A stretch of 42,082 nt of DNA, from contig CALFFK010000053.1 of the NCBI GenBank assembly GCA_937957975.1, positions 1 through 42,082 of the forward strand, written 5' to 3'. Position 1 is the stretch's first letter; every line of letters begins with the position of its first letter. Shown one piece after another: positions 21,482-29,292 of the stretch. The position numbers and the translations under genes are program-made. The stretch comes from an uncultured Neomegalonema sp. GTDB lineage: Bacteria; Pseudomonadota; Alphaproteobacteria; Rhodobacterales; Rhodobacteraceae. The notes beneath the pieces were generated by a model. That model did not search any database. It was not told where the DNA came from and saw only the letters and a program-made list of their open reading frames with translations.

Positions 21482-22198
21482 ATGACAGAGCCAACCGGAG
21501 CCGAACTCGGCAAGAAAACTGCCGCAGCAATGGCATTGGGCCATGTAAAAAGCGGCATGACACTGGGGTTGGGTTCCGGGTCTACCGCAGACTGGTTCGT
21601 TCGCCTTCTCGGCGAACGACTGGCCGAAGGCGACCTTGATATTGCCTGCACAGCAACATCGAAACGAACGGAGGCGCTGGCGCGCGAATGTGGCATTCCC
21701 TTGCGGGCGCTTGATGATTTCGACCGGCTTGACCTGACGGTGGACGGGGCAGACGAGATTGACCCCTCCCTTGATCTCATCAAGGGAGGAGGCGGCTGTC
21801 ATCTGATCGAAAAGATCGTCGCTGCCGCCTCCGATACGCTGGTCATCATCGCGGATGAAAGCAAGCTGGTGCCGGTGCTTGGGGCATTCCCGCTGCCGGT
21901 GGAGATCGCCACGCTGGGCTGGGGTACGACAATGCGGCGGCTTGCCGAAGTCATGGGCGATGATGTGCCCCTGACGCGCAGGAAAACCGGCCTTGCACAG
22001 GGCGATGAACCCTTTCTCACCGATGAGGGCAATTACGTCATTGATTGCCGGATGGGGCAAATCGCAAATGCCACCACTCTCGCCACCGCACTAAACGCCA
22101 TTCCCGGCGTTGTGGAACACGGGCTATTCCTCGGAATGGCATCGCGGGCCTTAATCGGATCGGCTGACGGATCGGCACGAGAAGTAATACGCCCCTGA
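21482..22198 (+). CDS. rpiA: Ribose-5-phosphate isomerase A
   Basis: This enzyme interconverts ribose 5-phosphate and ribulose 5-phosphate in the pentose phosphate pathway. At 238 residues it shows the family blocks LGLGSGSTADWFV, DLTVDGADEIDP (catalytic Asp and Glu region), LIKGGGGCHLIEKI (Lys) and the C-terminal GVVEHGLFLGMA. The start ATG directly follows the stop of the preceding gene with no gap. Next comes gor; the rpiA-gor pair is common in Rhodobacterales. Both support NADPH and thiol homeostasis, though this is a convenience of order rather than proof of joint control. Confidence 0.96.
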   Translation: MTEPTGAELGKKTAAAMALGHVKSGMTLGLGSGSTADWFVRLLGERLAEGDLDIACTATSKRTEALARECGIPLRALDDFDRLDLTVDGADEIDPSLDLIKGGGGCHLIEKIVAAASDTLVIIADESKLVPVLGAFPLPVEIATLGWGTTMRRLAEVMGDDVPLTRRKTGLAQGDEPFLTDEGNYVIDCRMGQIANATTLATALNAIPGVVEHGLFLGMASRALIGSADGSAREVIRP

Positions 22199-22288
22199 TC
22201 CGATACTTTGATTATCCCTGCACTGGCATAGCCGCACGGGGCGCGTTAGATGGGTCTCATATTGATCCTCAAACGAAAGACCTGTTCC

Positions 22289-23644
22289 ATGGCCCAGTTC
22301 GACTATGACCTCTTCGTTATCGGTGCAGGTTCAGGTGGCGTACGCGCCGCGCGGGTTTCGGCGGGTATGGGCGCGAAGGTCGCCATCGCAGAGGAAAGCC
22401 GTTATGGCGGAACCTGCGTCATCCGGGGCTGTGTTCCCAAAAAGCTGATGGTCTACGCTTCCGCCTATTCCGAGATGTTTGAGGATGCGCGGGGCTATGG
22501 CTGGACCGTACCGGAAGCCAGTTTCGACTGGGCCGCACTGAAAACGGCGCGTGACGCAGAAATTGACCGGCTGGAAGGCATCTACCGCAAGATACTTGGC
22601 GGTTCCAACGTGGAAATGATCGACAGCCGCGCGCACATGGTCGATGCGCATACGGTCGGGTTGGCCGATGGCAAACGGGTCAGCGCAAAGACAATCCTGA
22701 TCGTGACAGGGGGGCGCCCTGCCCTTCCCGATTTTGAGGGCGTGGAACATACCATCACCTCCGACGACATTTTCGAGCTGGAGACACAGCCCGAAAGCAT
22801 TCTTTGCCTTGGGGGCGGATATATCTCGCTGGAATTTGCCTGTGTGTTCCACGGCCTCGGCACGAAGGTAACGGTATCGAACCGCTCAACCCTGCTGCGC
22901 GGATATGACGGGGATGTGCGGGCGCATCTGATCGAAGCGCTGGAGGAAAAAGGCATTGATTTACGCCTCGGCGTCAACCCCGTTAAGATCGAGGAAAATG
23001 CCGGGCGCAAGCGCGTGACCTTTGATGATGGCAACACGCTGACCGTCGATGCCATACTCGCCGCCACGGGGCGCAGACCCAATACGGACAACCTTGGGCT
23101 GGAAGAGGCCGGAATCACGATGGGCCGGGCCGGGGCCATTGAGGTGGATGAGTATTCGCGGACGAACATACCATCGGTTTATGCCATTGGCGACGTGACC
23201 AACCGGGTACAGCTTACACCCGTGGCCATTCGCGAAGGGATGGCGTTTGCAGAGACGGTATTCAACGACAACCCAACCAGCCCCGACCACGAATTGATCG
23301 CCACCGCCGTCTTCACCCAGCCCGAAATCGGTATCATCGGCCTGACCGAAGAACAGGCACGCGAAAAGCATGATGTTGCGATTTATCGCAGCACTTTCCG
23401 CCCCATGATAAACGTGCTGGCCGGGCGCGAAGAAAAAATGCTGATGAAGATTATCGTGGACAAGACCACCGACAGGGTTCTGGGCGTCCATATCGTCGGC
23501 CACCACGCCGGAGAGATGATCCAGTGCGCGGCAATTGCCGTGAAGATGGGTGCAACGAAAGCCGATTTTGACCGGACCATGGCCGTGCATCCGACAAGCG
23601 CGGAAGAGCTGGTAACAATGCGCGATCCAGTCACGGAAAGCTGA
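22289..23644 (+). CDS. gor: Glutathione-disulfide reductase
   Basis: A flavoenzyme that reduces glutathione disulfide with NADPH. The start is set at the ATG at 22289 (MAQFDYDLFVIGAGSGGVRA), leaving out 13 upstream codons that the family lacks. The 451-residue protein has the FAD GxGxxG motif (residues 12-17), redox-active Cys43 and Cys48 in GGTCVIRGCVPKK, a second dinucleotide fold (CLGGGYISLEFA) and the C-terminal VHPTSAEELV with the catalytic His and Glu. Arg residues after the second motif fit NADPH. A hairpin terminator follows it directly. Confidence 0.95.
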   Translation: MAQFDYDLFVIGAGSGGVRAARVSAGMGAKVAIAEESRYGGTCVIRGCVPKKLMVYASAYSEMFEDARGYGWTVPEASFDWAALKTARDAEIDRLEGIYRKILGGSNVEMIDSRAHMVDAHTVGLADGKRVSAKTILIVTGGRPALPDFEGVEHTITSDDIFELETQPESILCLGGGYISLEFACVFHGLGTKVTVSNRSTLLRGYDGDVRAHLIEALEEKGIDLRLGVNPVKIEENAGRKRVTFDDGNTLTVDAILAATGRRPNTDNLGLEEAGITMGRAGAIEVDEYSRTNIPSVYAIGDVTNRVQLTPVAIREGMAFAETVFNDNPTSPDHELIATAVFTQPEIGIIGLTEEQAREKHDVAIYRSTFRPMINVLAGREEKMLMKIIVDKTTDRVLGVHIVGHHAGEMIQCAAIAVKMGATKADFDRTMAVHPTSAEELVTMRDPVTES

Positions 23645-23651
23645 TCCTGAT

Positions 23652-23677
23652 GCGCCGCCTTTAGCACCGGGCGGCGC
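23652..23677 (+). terminator. Hairpin terminator after gor
   Basis: GCGCCGCC (23652-23659) and GGCGGCGC (23670-23677) form a perfect 8-bp GC stem with a 10-base loop, starting seven bases after the gor stop. There is no T-run, so termination may be partly factor-dependent. Confidence 0.5.
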
Positions 23678-23774
23678 GGGAAAAGGTGGGAAACGACCCC
23701 TCCCATGTCGCTATGGGTCTTGAACACCCTGCCCATGGCACGGCAGCATTGATCCCGCAAACGGGAGAAAGATC

Positions 23775-24635
23775 ATGCCACATCTGACCAGCGCCCAGCG
23801 CGCACAATACGAACGGGATGGATTTCTATGCCCCATTCCTGTCCTGACCAGCGGGGAAGCCGCTGAAAACCGCGCATTGGTGGAGGGGCTGGAGCGGAAT
23901 TTCGAAGGCAAGCTGGAGCAGCCTGTCGGTTCATACCTGCGCCTCGCATCCTATCTGGCGAGTGATGTGCCGCTTCGGGTGGCGCGGGATGCAAGGGTGT
24001 TGGATGCTGTGGAGGGGATTTTGGGGCCAGACATTATGATGTGGTCCTGCGAATACTTCATCAAGGAAGCGAACAGCGAGAAAATCGTCTCCTGGCATCA
24101 GGATCTGACCTATTGGGGCATGGATGGCAGCGACCATGAAGTGACGGCATGGATTGCGCTCTCCGATGCCAGCGAGGCAGCGGGATGCATGAAATTCGTC
24201 CCCGGCTCACACCGTGAGCAAATCGTGCCGCATAACGATACCTTCTCCGAGGACAATCTCCTCAGCCGGGGGCAGGAAATCGCGGTTGAGGTGGATGAGG
24301 GTGAGGCAGTCGCCGCCGCCCTTGCACCGGGGGAGATGTCGCTGCACCATGGACGCCTCTTCCATGCCAGCGGGCCAAACACGACCGGAGACCGGCGGAT
24401 CGGTCTGGTGGTCCGTTTCATCCGCCCCGATACGCCCTCCAGCGGGCAAGGCAAGGATTTTGGCGTGATGATGCGGGGCGTGGACCGCCACGGCATCCGT
24501 GCCAATATCGCGCCTCTGGCGGGGGACTTCACACCGGCACAGATGAAGCTCTACAAGGAAGTAACGGCAACACAGGCAGAGGTGCTGGCCGATGGGTTGG
24601 ACAGCGCAGATGCGCTATATTCAGGAGCGGCATGA
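23775..24635 (+). CDS. Phytanoyl-CoA dioxygenase-like Fe(II)/2-oxoglutarate oxygenase (PhnY-type partner)
   Basis: A 286-residue non-heme iron oxygenase of the PhyH group. The metal triad is visible: His108 and Asp110 in VSWHQDLTYWG and His197 in LFHASGPN; an Arg at 207-208 is the likely 2-oxoglutarate anchor. The N-terminal LTSAQRAQYERDGFL is the typical PhyH opening. It overlaps an HD-domain gene by ATGA at 24632-24635. That pairing is the make-up of PhnY and PhnZ: PhnY hydroxylates 2-aminoethylphosphonate at the carbon next to phosphorus, and PhnZ then breaks the C-P bond. The substrate here is inferred only from the pairing; other small charged substrates are possible. Phosphonate transport or regulatory genes are not present nearby. 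Confidence 0.85.
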   Translation: MPHLTSAQRAQYERDGFLCPIPVLTSGEAAENRALVEGLERNFEGKLEQPVGSYLRLASYLASDVPLRVARDARVLDAVEGILGPDIMMWSCEYFIKEANSEKIVSWHQDLTYWGMDGSDHEVTAWIALSDASEAAGCMKFVPGSHREQIVPHNDTFSEDNLLSRGQEIAVEVDEGEAVAAALAPGEMSLHHGRLFHASGPNTTGDRRIGLVVRFIRPDTPSSGQGKDFGVMMRGVDRHGIRANIAPLAGDFTPAQMKLYKEVTATQAEVLADGLDSADALYSGAA

Positions 24636-25228
24636 TGGCAGACACAGTTTCCTTTTCTGCAATGAAGGACGGCACGGCGGAAGATTATGCGCTGTTGGCC
24701 GAGCATGAGCATGAATATGTCGCGGGGACAGCAGATCGATTACTGCGCGAATTGCGCTCTCAGGCCGACGAGACGTTCAGCGGATACAAGATCACGCGGC
24801 TGGAGCATGGTCTGCAAACAGCGACCCGCGCGCGGCGCGAAGGGGTTGAAATTGATTGGGTAGTCGCGGCCCTGCTCCACGATATAGGGGATGGGCTGGC
24901 CCCCCAGAACCACGACAAGTTCGCCGCTGAAATCATGCGCCCCTTCATGCGTGACGAGGTGGTCTGGACCGTGGAGCATCACGGAATTTTCCAGATGGTC
25001 TATTACGCTCATCATTACGGCTGGAACCCGGAAGAACGACAGAAGTTTCGCGATCATCCATATTACAATAGCTGCGCGGCATTCTGCGAGCGTTGGGATC
25101 AGGCAAGCTTTGACCCCGACTACGATAACGACCCGCTGGAAAGTTTCGAGAATGAGGTACGCGCAGTATTCGCCCGCAAGGCCTACGACCCGGCAGTGAT
25201 GCAGGTGGGGGTAGTGAAAGGGTTGTGA
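24632..25228 (+). CDS. HD-domain mixed-valent diiron oxygenase-like protein (PhnZ-type partner)
   Basis: A 198-residue HD-fold protein. Metal-binding residues in PhnZ-like order are His59 (RLEHGLQTA), His83-Asp84 (LLHDIGDG), His94 (QNHDKF), His116 or His117 (EHHGIF) and a late Asp156 (CERWDQASFD). The EHxxQTA segment and the six-ligand pattern are those of the MIOX/PhnZ/TmpB diiron group rather than of HD phosphohydrolases, which usually lack the EH..Q helix. PhnZ cleaves hydroxylated aminophosphonate to glycine and phosphate. Residues just before His59 (FSGYKI) differ from what I recall of PhnZ's mobile Tyr and Glu, so the substrate may differ. Genome annotators would often call this only 'HD domain protein' or phosphohydrolase. 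Confidence 0.82.
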   Translation: MMADTVSFSAMKDGTAEDYALLAEHEHEYVAGTADRLLRELRSQADETFSGYKITRLEHGLQTATRARREGVEIDWVVAALLHDIGDGLAPQNHDKFAAEIMRPFMRDEVVWTVEHHGIFQMVYYAHHYGWNPEERQKFRDHPYYNSCAAFCERWDQASFDPDYDNDPLESFENEVRAVFARKAYDPAVMQVGVVKGL

Positions 25229-25304
25229 TTGCATACCTCATAAAAAACGGGCCGCCCTGACACCGGGAGATACCCGCAACACCCGCAAGCGAAAGCATTG
25301 CGCT

Positions 25305-25332
25305 GTTCCAGTAGAATCTATAGAACTGGGAC
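25305..25332. promoter_or_regulatory. Inverted repeat upstream of the SulP gene
   Basis: GTTCCAGT (25305-25312) and ACTGGGAC (25325-25332) pair over eight positions, one as G-U, with a 12-base AT-rich spacer. It lies 130 bases before the GTG start of the transporter, in a 233-base gap. It could be an operator or a leader hairpin. Confidence 0.3.
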
Positions 25333-25461
25333 GAACAGTCTCATTTTCATAATGACTGATTGTCCTGATCGGGCGAACCAGTCGTTGCCACGCCCCCTCG
25401 TTCATGCCATGAGCGCGGAATACATATTCCTGAAGTTTCCTGAAGCGGAGATACGCAGCCC

Positions 25462-27231
25462 GTGTCACTCGCCCCAAACTGGTCGCTGCTCAGACCCGCC
25501 ATCTGGTGGAAATCCGTCACGCGAGGGACGGTGCAGGCAGACCTGATCGCGGGGCTGACCAATGCCAGTATCGTGCTGCCGCAAGCGGTTGCTTTTGCTA
25601 CGATTGCTGGGCTGCCACCGATCTACGGTCTCTACACGGCGATGATAACGCCCATCGTCGCGGCCCTCTGGGGGTCGTCCATGGTGATGGTCTCCGGCCC
25701 AACCACGGCAATCTCTGCGGTCGTATTCAGTACATTGGCCGGATTGTCAGTACCCGGCAGCACCGAGTTTATTCAGCTTGCCCTTCTGCTAACGCTGATG
25801 GTCGGGGTGATCCAGTTCCTTCTCGGTTTTGCGGGCCTGGGCCGACTCGTCGCCTTTGTTTCGCATTCCGTGATGCTTGGCTTCACCGCCGCCGCCGCCG
25901 TTCTGATCGGCGTCAGCCAGATCGCCCCGGCGATGGGGGTGGCTATCGAGCGCGGAGGTTCGGTGATCGAGCGGTTATACCGCACCGTTGAAGCTGCAAA
26001 TCATATCAACCTGATCGCTGTGGCCATTGCTGCCACCGCCTTTATCGTCACAATTTTATCCCGGCGCGTGGCCCCGCGTTCACCGACCTTTCTGATCGGC
26101 CTGACCGCTGCGGCACTTCTGGCCTGGTATCTTGATGCGGAGCGCAATGGCGTCGCCATGGTCGGCGAATTGCCTTCCATCGTCCCGGTTTTCCATCCCC
26201 CTGATGCATCACTGGAAACCATCGGCCTCGTAACCGAGGGCGCCTTCGCCATTGCCCTGATCGGTTTGCTGGAGGCCGTTTCCATCGGGCGGGCCTTCGC
26301 CTATCGCACCAATACGCGCTTTGATGCCAACCGGGAGATTGTTGGGCAGGGTCTCTCGAATATCGTCGGCAGCATGTTTCAGGCCTATCCTGGCTCCGGT
26401 TCTTTCACCCGCAGCGGGATCAATTATGAATCGGGCGCGAAGACGCCCATGTCCGCTATCTTCGCCGCCATTTTCCTGTTCATTATCCTGTTGCTCTTCT
26501 CGCCATTGGTCGCGCATATCCCGATCCCCGGTCTGGCCGGGTTGATCCTGCTGGTCGCGTGGAAGCTCATCAGCTTCCGCGAAATCTGGGAGATTGTCCG
26601 CACGAGCGGCACTGAAATGACGATTATCACCGCGACCTTCCTCGCCGGGGTGATGGTAGAGCTGGACTTTGCCATTTATGTCGGCGTGATCCTGTCGTTG
26701 ATGATCTTTCTGTCAAAGACATCGCGCCCCAACCTTGTCATTTCCGCGCCTGATGAAAACGGCGTCTTCCGCGACCCAACCCTCTACTCCCTGCGCGAAT
26801 GCCCGCAAGCGATGTTCATCCGTATTGATGGCCCGCTTTATTTCGGTTCGGTCGAGGCCATCGAACGCGGCTTCCGCAAGGTCGAACGCTCGCGCCCGCT
26901 GCAACAACACATGATTTTGGTGCTCAAGGGCGTTGGCGATGTGGATCTGGCCGGGGCGCACGCCCTGATTGATGAAGCCAAACGCCGGGCAAAGCGCGGC
27001 GGCGGCCTTTATATCGTCACCCGCTATGAACCCCTCATCAAGCGCCTTGAACGCCTGCATGTCTTTGAGGAAATGGGCGAGGGCCACCTCTTTGCCTCCA
27101 AGGGCGAGGCGATCAAGGCCGTTACGGAAAAACTCGCCGACGACATCTGCGCCACCTGCGATGCCCGCATTTTCCGCGAATGCGCGGGCCGTCCCAATGC
27201 GCTGGTGCAAAAGATGGACGTGGCGGAATAA
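25462..27231 (+). CDS. SulP-family anion transporter with STAS domain
   Basis: A 589-residue inner-membrane transporter starting at GTG with GCGGAG upstream. The first 420 residues hold about 10-12 hydrophobic segments with the SulP signatures ADLIAGLTNASIVLPQAVAF, PPIYGLYTAMITPIVAALWG and the sulfate-transporter block around GPTTAISAVVFS. The cytoplasmic STAS domain follows (about 440-560; MFIRIDGPLYFGSVEAIERG ... LKGVGDVDLAGAHALIDEAK). The C-terminal tail has a Cys set (CATC near 570 and REC) not general in the family, perhaps redox or metal related. SulP members move sulfate, bicarbonate or dicarboxylates. It follows the PhyH/HD pair on the same strand after 233 bases, and a link to that pair is only a guess. 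Confidence 0.93.
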   Translation: MSLAPNWSLLRPAIWWKSVTRGTVQADLIAGLTNASIVLPQAVAFATIAGLPPIYGLYTAMITPIVAALWGSSMVMVSGPTTAISAVVFSTLAGLSVPGSTEFIQLALLLTLMVGVIQFLLGFAGLGRLVAFVSHSVMLGFTAAAAVLIGVSQIAPAMGVAIERGGSVIERLYRTVEAANHINLIAVAIAATAFIVTILSRRVAPRSPTFLIGLTAAALLAWYLDAERNGVAMVGELPSIVPVFHPPDASLETIGLVTEGAFAIALIGLLEAVSIGRAFAYRTNTRFDANREIVGQGLSNIVGSMFQAYPGSGSFTRSGINYESGAKTPMSAIFAAIFLFIILLLFSPLVAHIPIPGLAGLILLVAWKLISFREIWEIVRTSGTEMTIITATFLAGVMVELDFAIYVGVILSLMIFLSKTSRPNLVISAPDENGVFRDPTLYSLRECPQAMFIRIDGPLYFGSVEAIERGFRKVERSRPLQQHMILVLKGVGDVDLAGAHALIDEAKRRAKRGGGLYIVTRYEPLIKRLERLHVFEEMGEGHLFASKGEAIKAVTEKLADDICATCDARIFRECAGRPNALVQKMDVAE

Positions 27232-27254
27232 AGCGAATTGCGCAAATTGCTTAT

Positions 27255-27273
27255 AGAAGGGCGTCGCCCTTCT
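27255..27273. terminator. Bidirectional hairpin between convergent genes
   Basis: AGAAGGGCG (27255-27263) and CGCCCTTCT (27265-27273) are perfect complements; allowing a 3-base loop gives an 8-bp stem. It sits in the 50-base gap between the convergent sulP and DUF6165-like genes and could terminate either. Confidence 0.6.
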
Positions 27274-27281
27274 GCCCCTAC

Positions 27282-27671
27282 TTATACATAGTTCTTCTGC
27301 TCCAGCAGGGCCGATCCGGTCAGGGCGTTGATCCGGGCCTTGATCCGGGCGCGCTGATCGTTGGTTTGGTAGACAGCCCGCGCATTCTCCACGAAAACCG
27401 GCCCGAAATCACCCGCCTGTTCCATGTCCCGCAATCTGTCTTCCACATCCCAGAGCACAAGATTGACCGCCCCAAGTTCCTGCACCAGCGCGGTCAGACC
27501 CTGCGACCCTTCCACCAGGTCATCCCTGCGCGCGGTCAGCAAGTCATATTCCTTGCGGATATGAATCAGCTTCCCCTCATCCGTGATTTTTTTCATCTTA
27601 ATCGCCAGAATGGAAATCCTGTCGAGCAGCTCCCCGACAGAAACCGGCATCTCCACCAGCAATCCACTCAC
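27282..27671 (-). CDS. DUF6165-like protein coupled to the glycosyltransferase
   Basis: The start is placed at the GTG at 27671, whose first bases form a GTGA overlap with the stop of the upstream TPR-glycosyltransferase; an ATG at 27722 gives a longer, less family-like N-terminus. The 129-residue product begins VSGLLVEMPVSVGELLDRIS and continues with a long helical hairpin (LAIKMKKITDEGKLIHIRKE ... LTARRDDLVEG). This is the pattern of DUF6165 proteins, which often accompany sugar-transfer genes and have no known function. The helices and coupling suggest a partner subunit or chaperone for the upstream enzyme; that is inference. Confidence 0.8.
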   Translation of the reverse strand: MSGLLVEMPVSVGELLDRISILAIKMKKITDEGKLIHIRKEYDLLTARRDDLVEGSQGLTALVQELGAVNLVLWDVEDRLRDMEQAGDFGPVFVENARAVYQTNDQRARIKARINALTGSALLEQKNYV

Positions 27672-29017
27672 GACACCATCGCCTCCAGATCGGCACGGAT
27701 TGTTGCAAATGGCCCGGACCAATCGCCCGCCACGCTCTGCCGGATCAATCGCACACTGTCATACCAATACGTATTTTCGCCATACGGCCCCCAATACCAG
27801 AACGAGGGCCGCGCGAGCAAAATCCATGTGGGGCAACCCAGCGCCCCGGCGACATGGCCAAGACCTGTATCTACCGTGATGACAAGATCCATATGCTCGC
27901 ACAACGCGGCGGCATCGGCAAAATCCCTGTCTGTTGCGGCGGTATTGACAACCAGTCCCTCTGCGCCGACCTCCTCAATATCCTTCTCACGCTCGCCCTT
28001 GCACATGCCGAATAACTGCACACCGGGAATATCCGCCAATTCGAGAAAGCGTTGAAATTCCACGGCCTTGCGCTTGGCCTGCACAAAAGTCGGGCTGCCC
28101 GCCCAACAAATGCCGACCTTGAACAGTTTTCGGTAAGGCGCAGTGATCTGCGCCGCCCTGTCGCGCGAATCCTGCGGAATGTTAAGCGGGGCGGGGGCGG
28201 GGCAGCGATCCGGCTGCATGTCATGGATTCGCATCAGCTCCATGGCCGGAATATGGGCATCTTCCTCACCCTCCGGCAGCGATGTGCCCTTTGGAATGAC
28301 CCTGTCGATATAGGGAACACCATCAAAGAGACGCAGGGTCGGCTCCCGCGAAGTAAGCCAGACCTCCTCCCATGTCTCCCGCAGCTTCGGCATGAAACGC
28401 GAGGCCAGCACCATATCTCCCAGCCCCTGCTCGCTCATCACCAACAGGCGTTTGCCGGTCGCCGGTCGCCCGTCCCAACGCGGCGACATGCGTTTCGGTT
28501 CGCTTCCGGGAGAGAACCGGAACCGCTCGCTGTAATCGGCCAACCCCTTCTCGAAATCCCCGATCATAAAATATGAGGTTGCCCGCAAGATGCGCAATTC
28601 GGCATTTTGGGGATCATGCGCAATTGCCTTGTCAAAGGCGGCAATGGAGGCCCGCCAGTGGCCCATTCCCTGCAAGTCCCGCGCGACCGTTGTGGACGGG
28701 CCGGTCGCCATGCCTGTTTGCTCGATCAGGGCCATGCTCCGCGCTCCGGCGAAACTGCCTTTCGCACGTAAGGCATTGCCCAGATTGGCAATGGCCGTTG
28801 CGTTCTTCGGGCCGTGATAGAGCGCACGCCGATGGCACAGGATCGACGTCTCCAGATGCCCCGTCGAACGCAGGGCCGCACCGAGATTGGTCCAGACCAG
28901 AGGGTTGTCAGGCATATCGCGCAGCAACCGTCGATAGGCAATGATGGCTCTTTCGTAGTCACCTTTCCGATGCCACTCGACGACGTCCCGCAGCGTCAAT
29001 GGCGCGGCTTCATTCAT
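27668..29017 (-). CDS. TPR protein with C-terminal glycosyltransferase domain
   Basis: A 449-residue cytoplasmic-looking protein. The N-terminal third carries about four tetratricopeptide repeats (GDYERAIIAYRRLLRDMPDN; PLVWTNLGAALRSTGHLETS; ATAIANLGNALRAKG; WRASIAAFDKAIAHDPQNAE). The C-terminal half (about 200-449) is a GT-B fold of the heptosyltransferase/O-GlcNAc-transferase-like kind, with LLVMSEQGLGDMVLASRF, VGICWAGSPTFVQAK and ITVDTGLGHVAGALGCPTWI. It may add sugars to envelope polysaccharide or to protein; donor and acceptor are unknown. Its stop codon overlaps the start of the DUF6165-like gene, making the two a pair. The TPR part would hold the acceptor or partner. Confidence 0.88.
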   Translation of the reverse strand: MNEAAPLTLRDVVEWHRKGDYERAIIAYRRLLRDMPDNPLVWTNLGAALRSTGHLETSILCHRRALYHGPKNATAIANLGNALRAKGSFAGARSMALIEQTGMATGPSTTVARDLQGMGHWRASIAAFDKAIAHDPQNAELRILRATSYFMIGDFEKGLADYSERFRFSPGSEPKRMSPRWDGRPATGKRLLVMSEQGLGDMVLASRFMPKLRETWEEVWLTSREPTLRLFDGVPYIDRVIPKGTSLPEGEEDAHIPAMELMRIHDMQPDRCPAPAPLNIPQDSRDRAAQITAPYRKLFKVGICWAGSPTFVQAKRKAVEFQRFLELADIPGVQLFGMCKGEREKDIEEVGAEGLVVNTAATDRDFADAAALCEHMDLVITVDTGLGHVAGALGCPTWILLARPSFWYWGPYGENTYWYDSVRLIRQSVAGDWSGPFATIRADLEAMVS

Positions 29018-29292
29018 AACGCTATATCCAGACTCTTTTACTCAACACACTTGGCATGAATAGCACTTGATCCGAATGTTTTCGCGTTTCAAGTGTCAAA
29101 TTCGTTTGTGCAGGGGCGAAGCCGGAAACTAATCAGGCATTTATCAGCGCCTCAAGCGGCACAGACACGCGCCTTTGAAGCGGGAGAATCAGCGACTGTA
29201 GGGCGAAGCTGGCCGCGTCTTTCTCCTGCCCCGGCATTGTCATGCCCCGTTTCCGATGCCATGACGATCCTGCATTGCAGGGAGGAGCCATC

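Noticed and set aside
23775..25228. TmpA-TmpB as the identity of the oxygenase pair
   Set aside because: As I recall it, TmpA is of the gamma-butyrobetaine hydroxylase type, whereas this partner is a shorter PhyH-type oxygenase, so PhnY-PhnZ is the nearer model.
12248..27251. The 14-mer TTGCGCAAATTGCT occurring both at 12248-12261 and 27238-27251, as a shared regulatory element
   Set aside because: In 42 kb about three 14-base repeats are expected by chance, and the second copy lies between convergent genes, not in a promoter.
27180..28055. A 291-codon plus-strand frame after sulP
   Set aside because: It overlaps the sulP end, a hairpin terminator and the coding strand of two real minus-strand genes.
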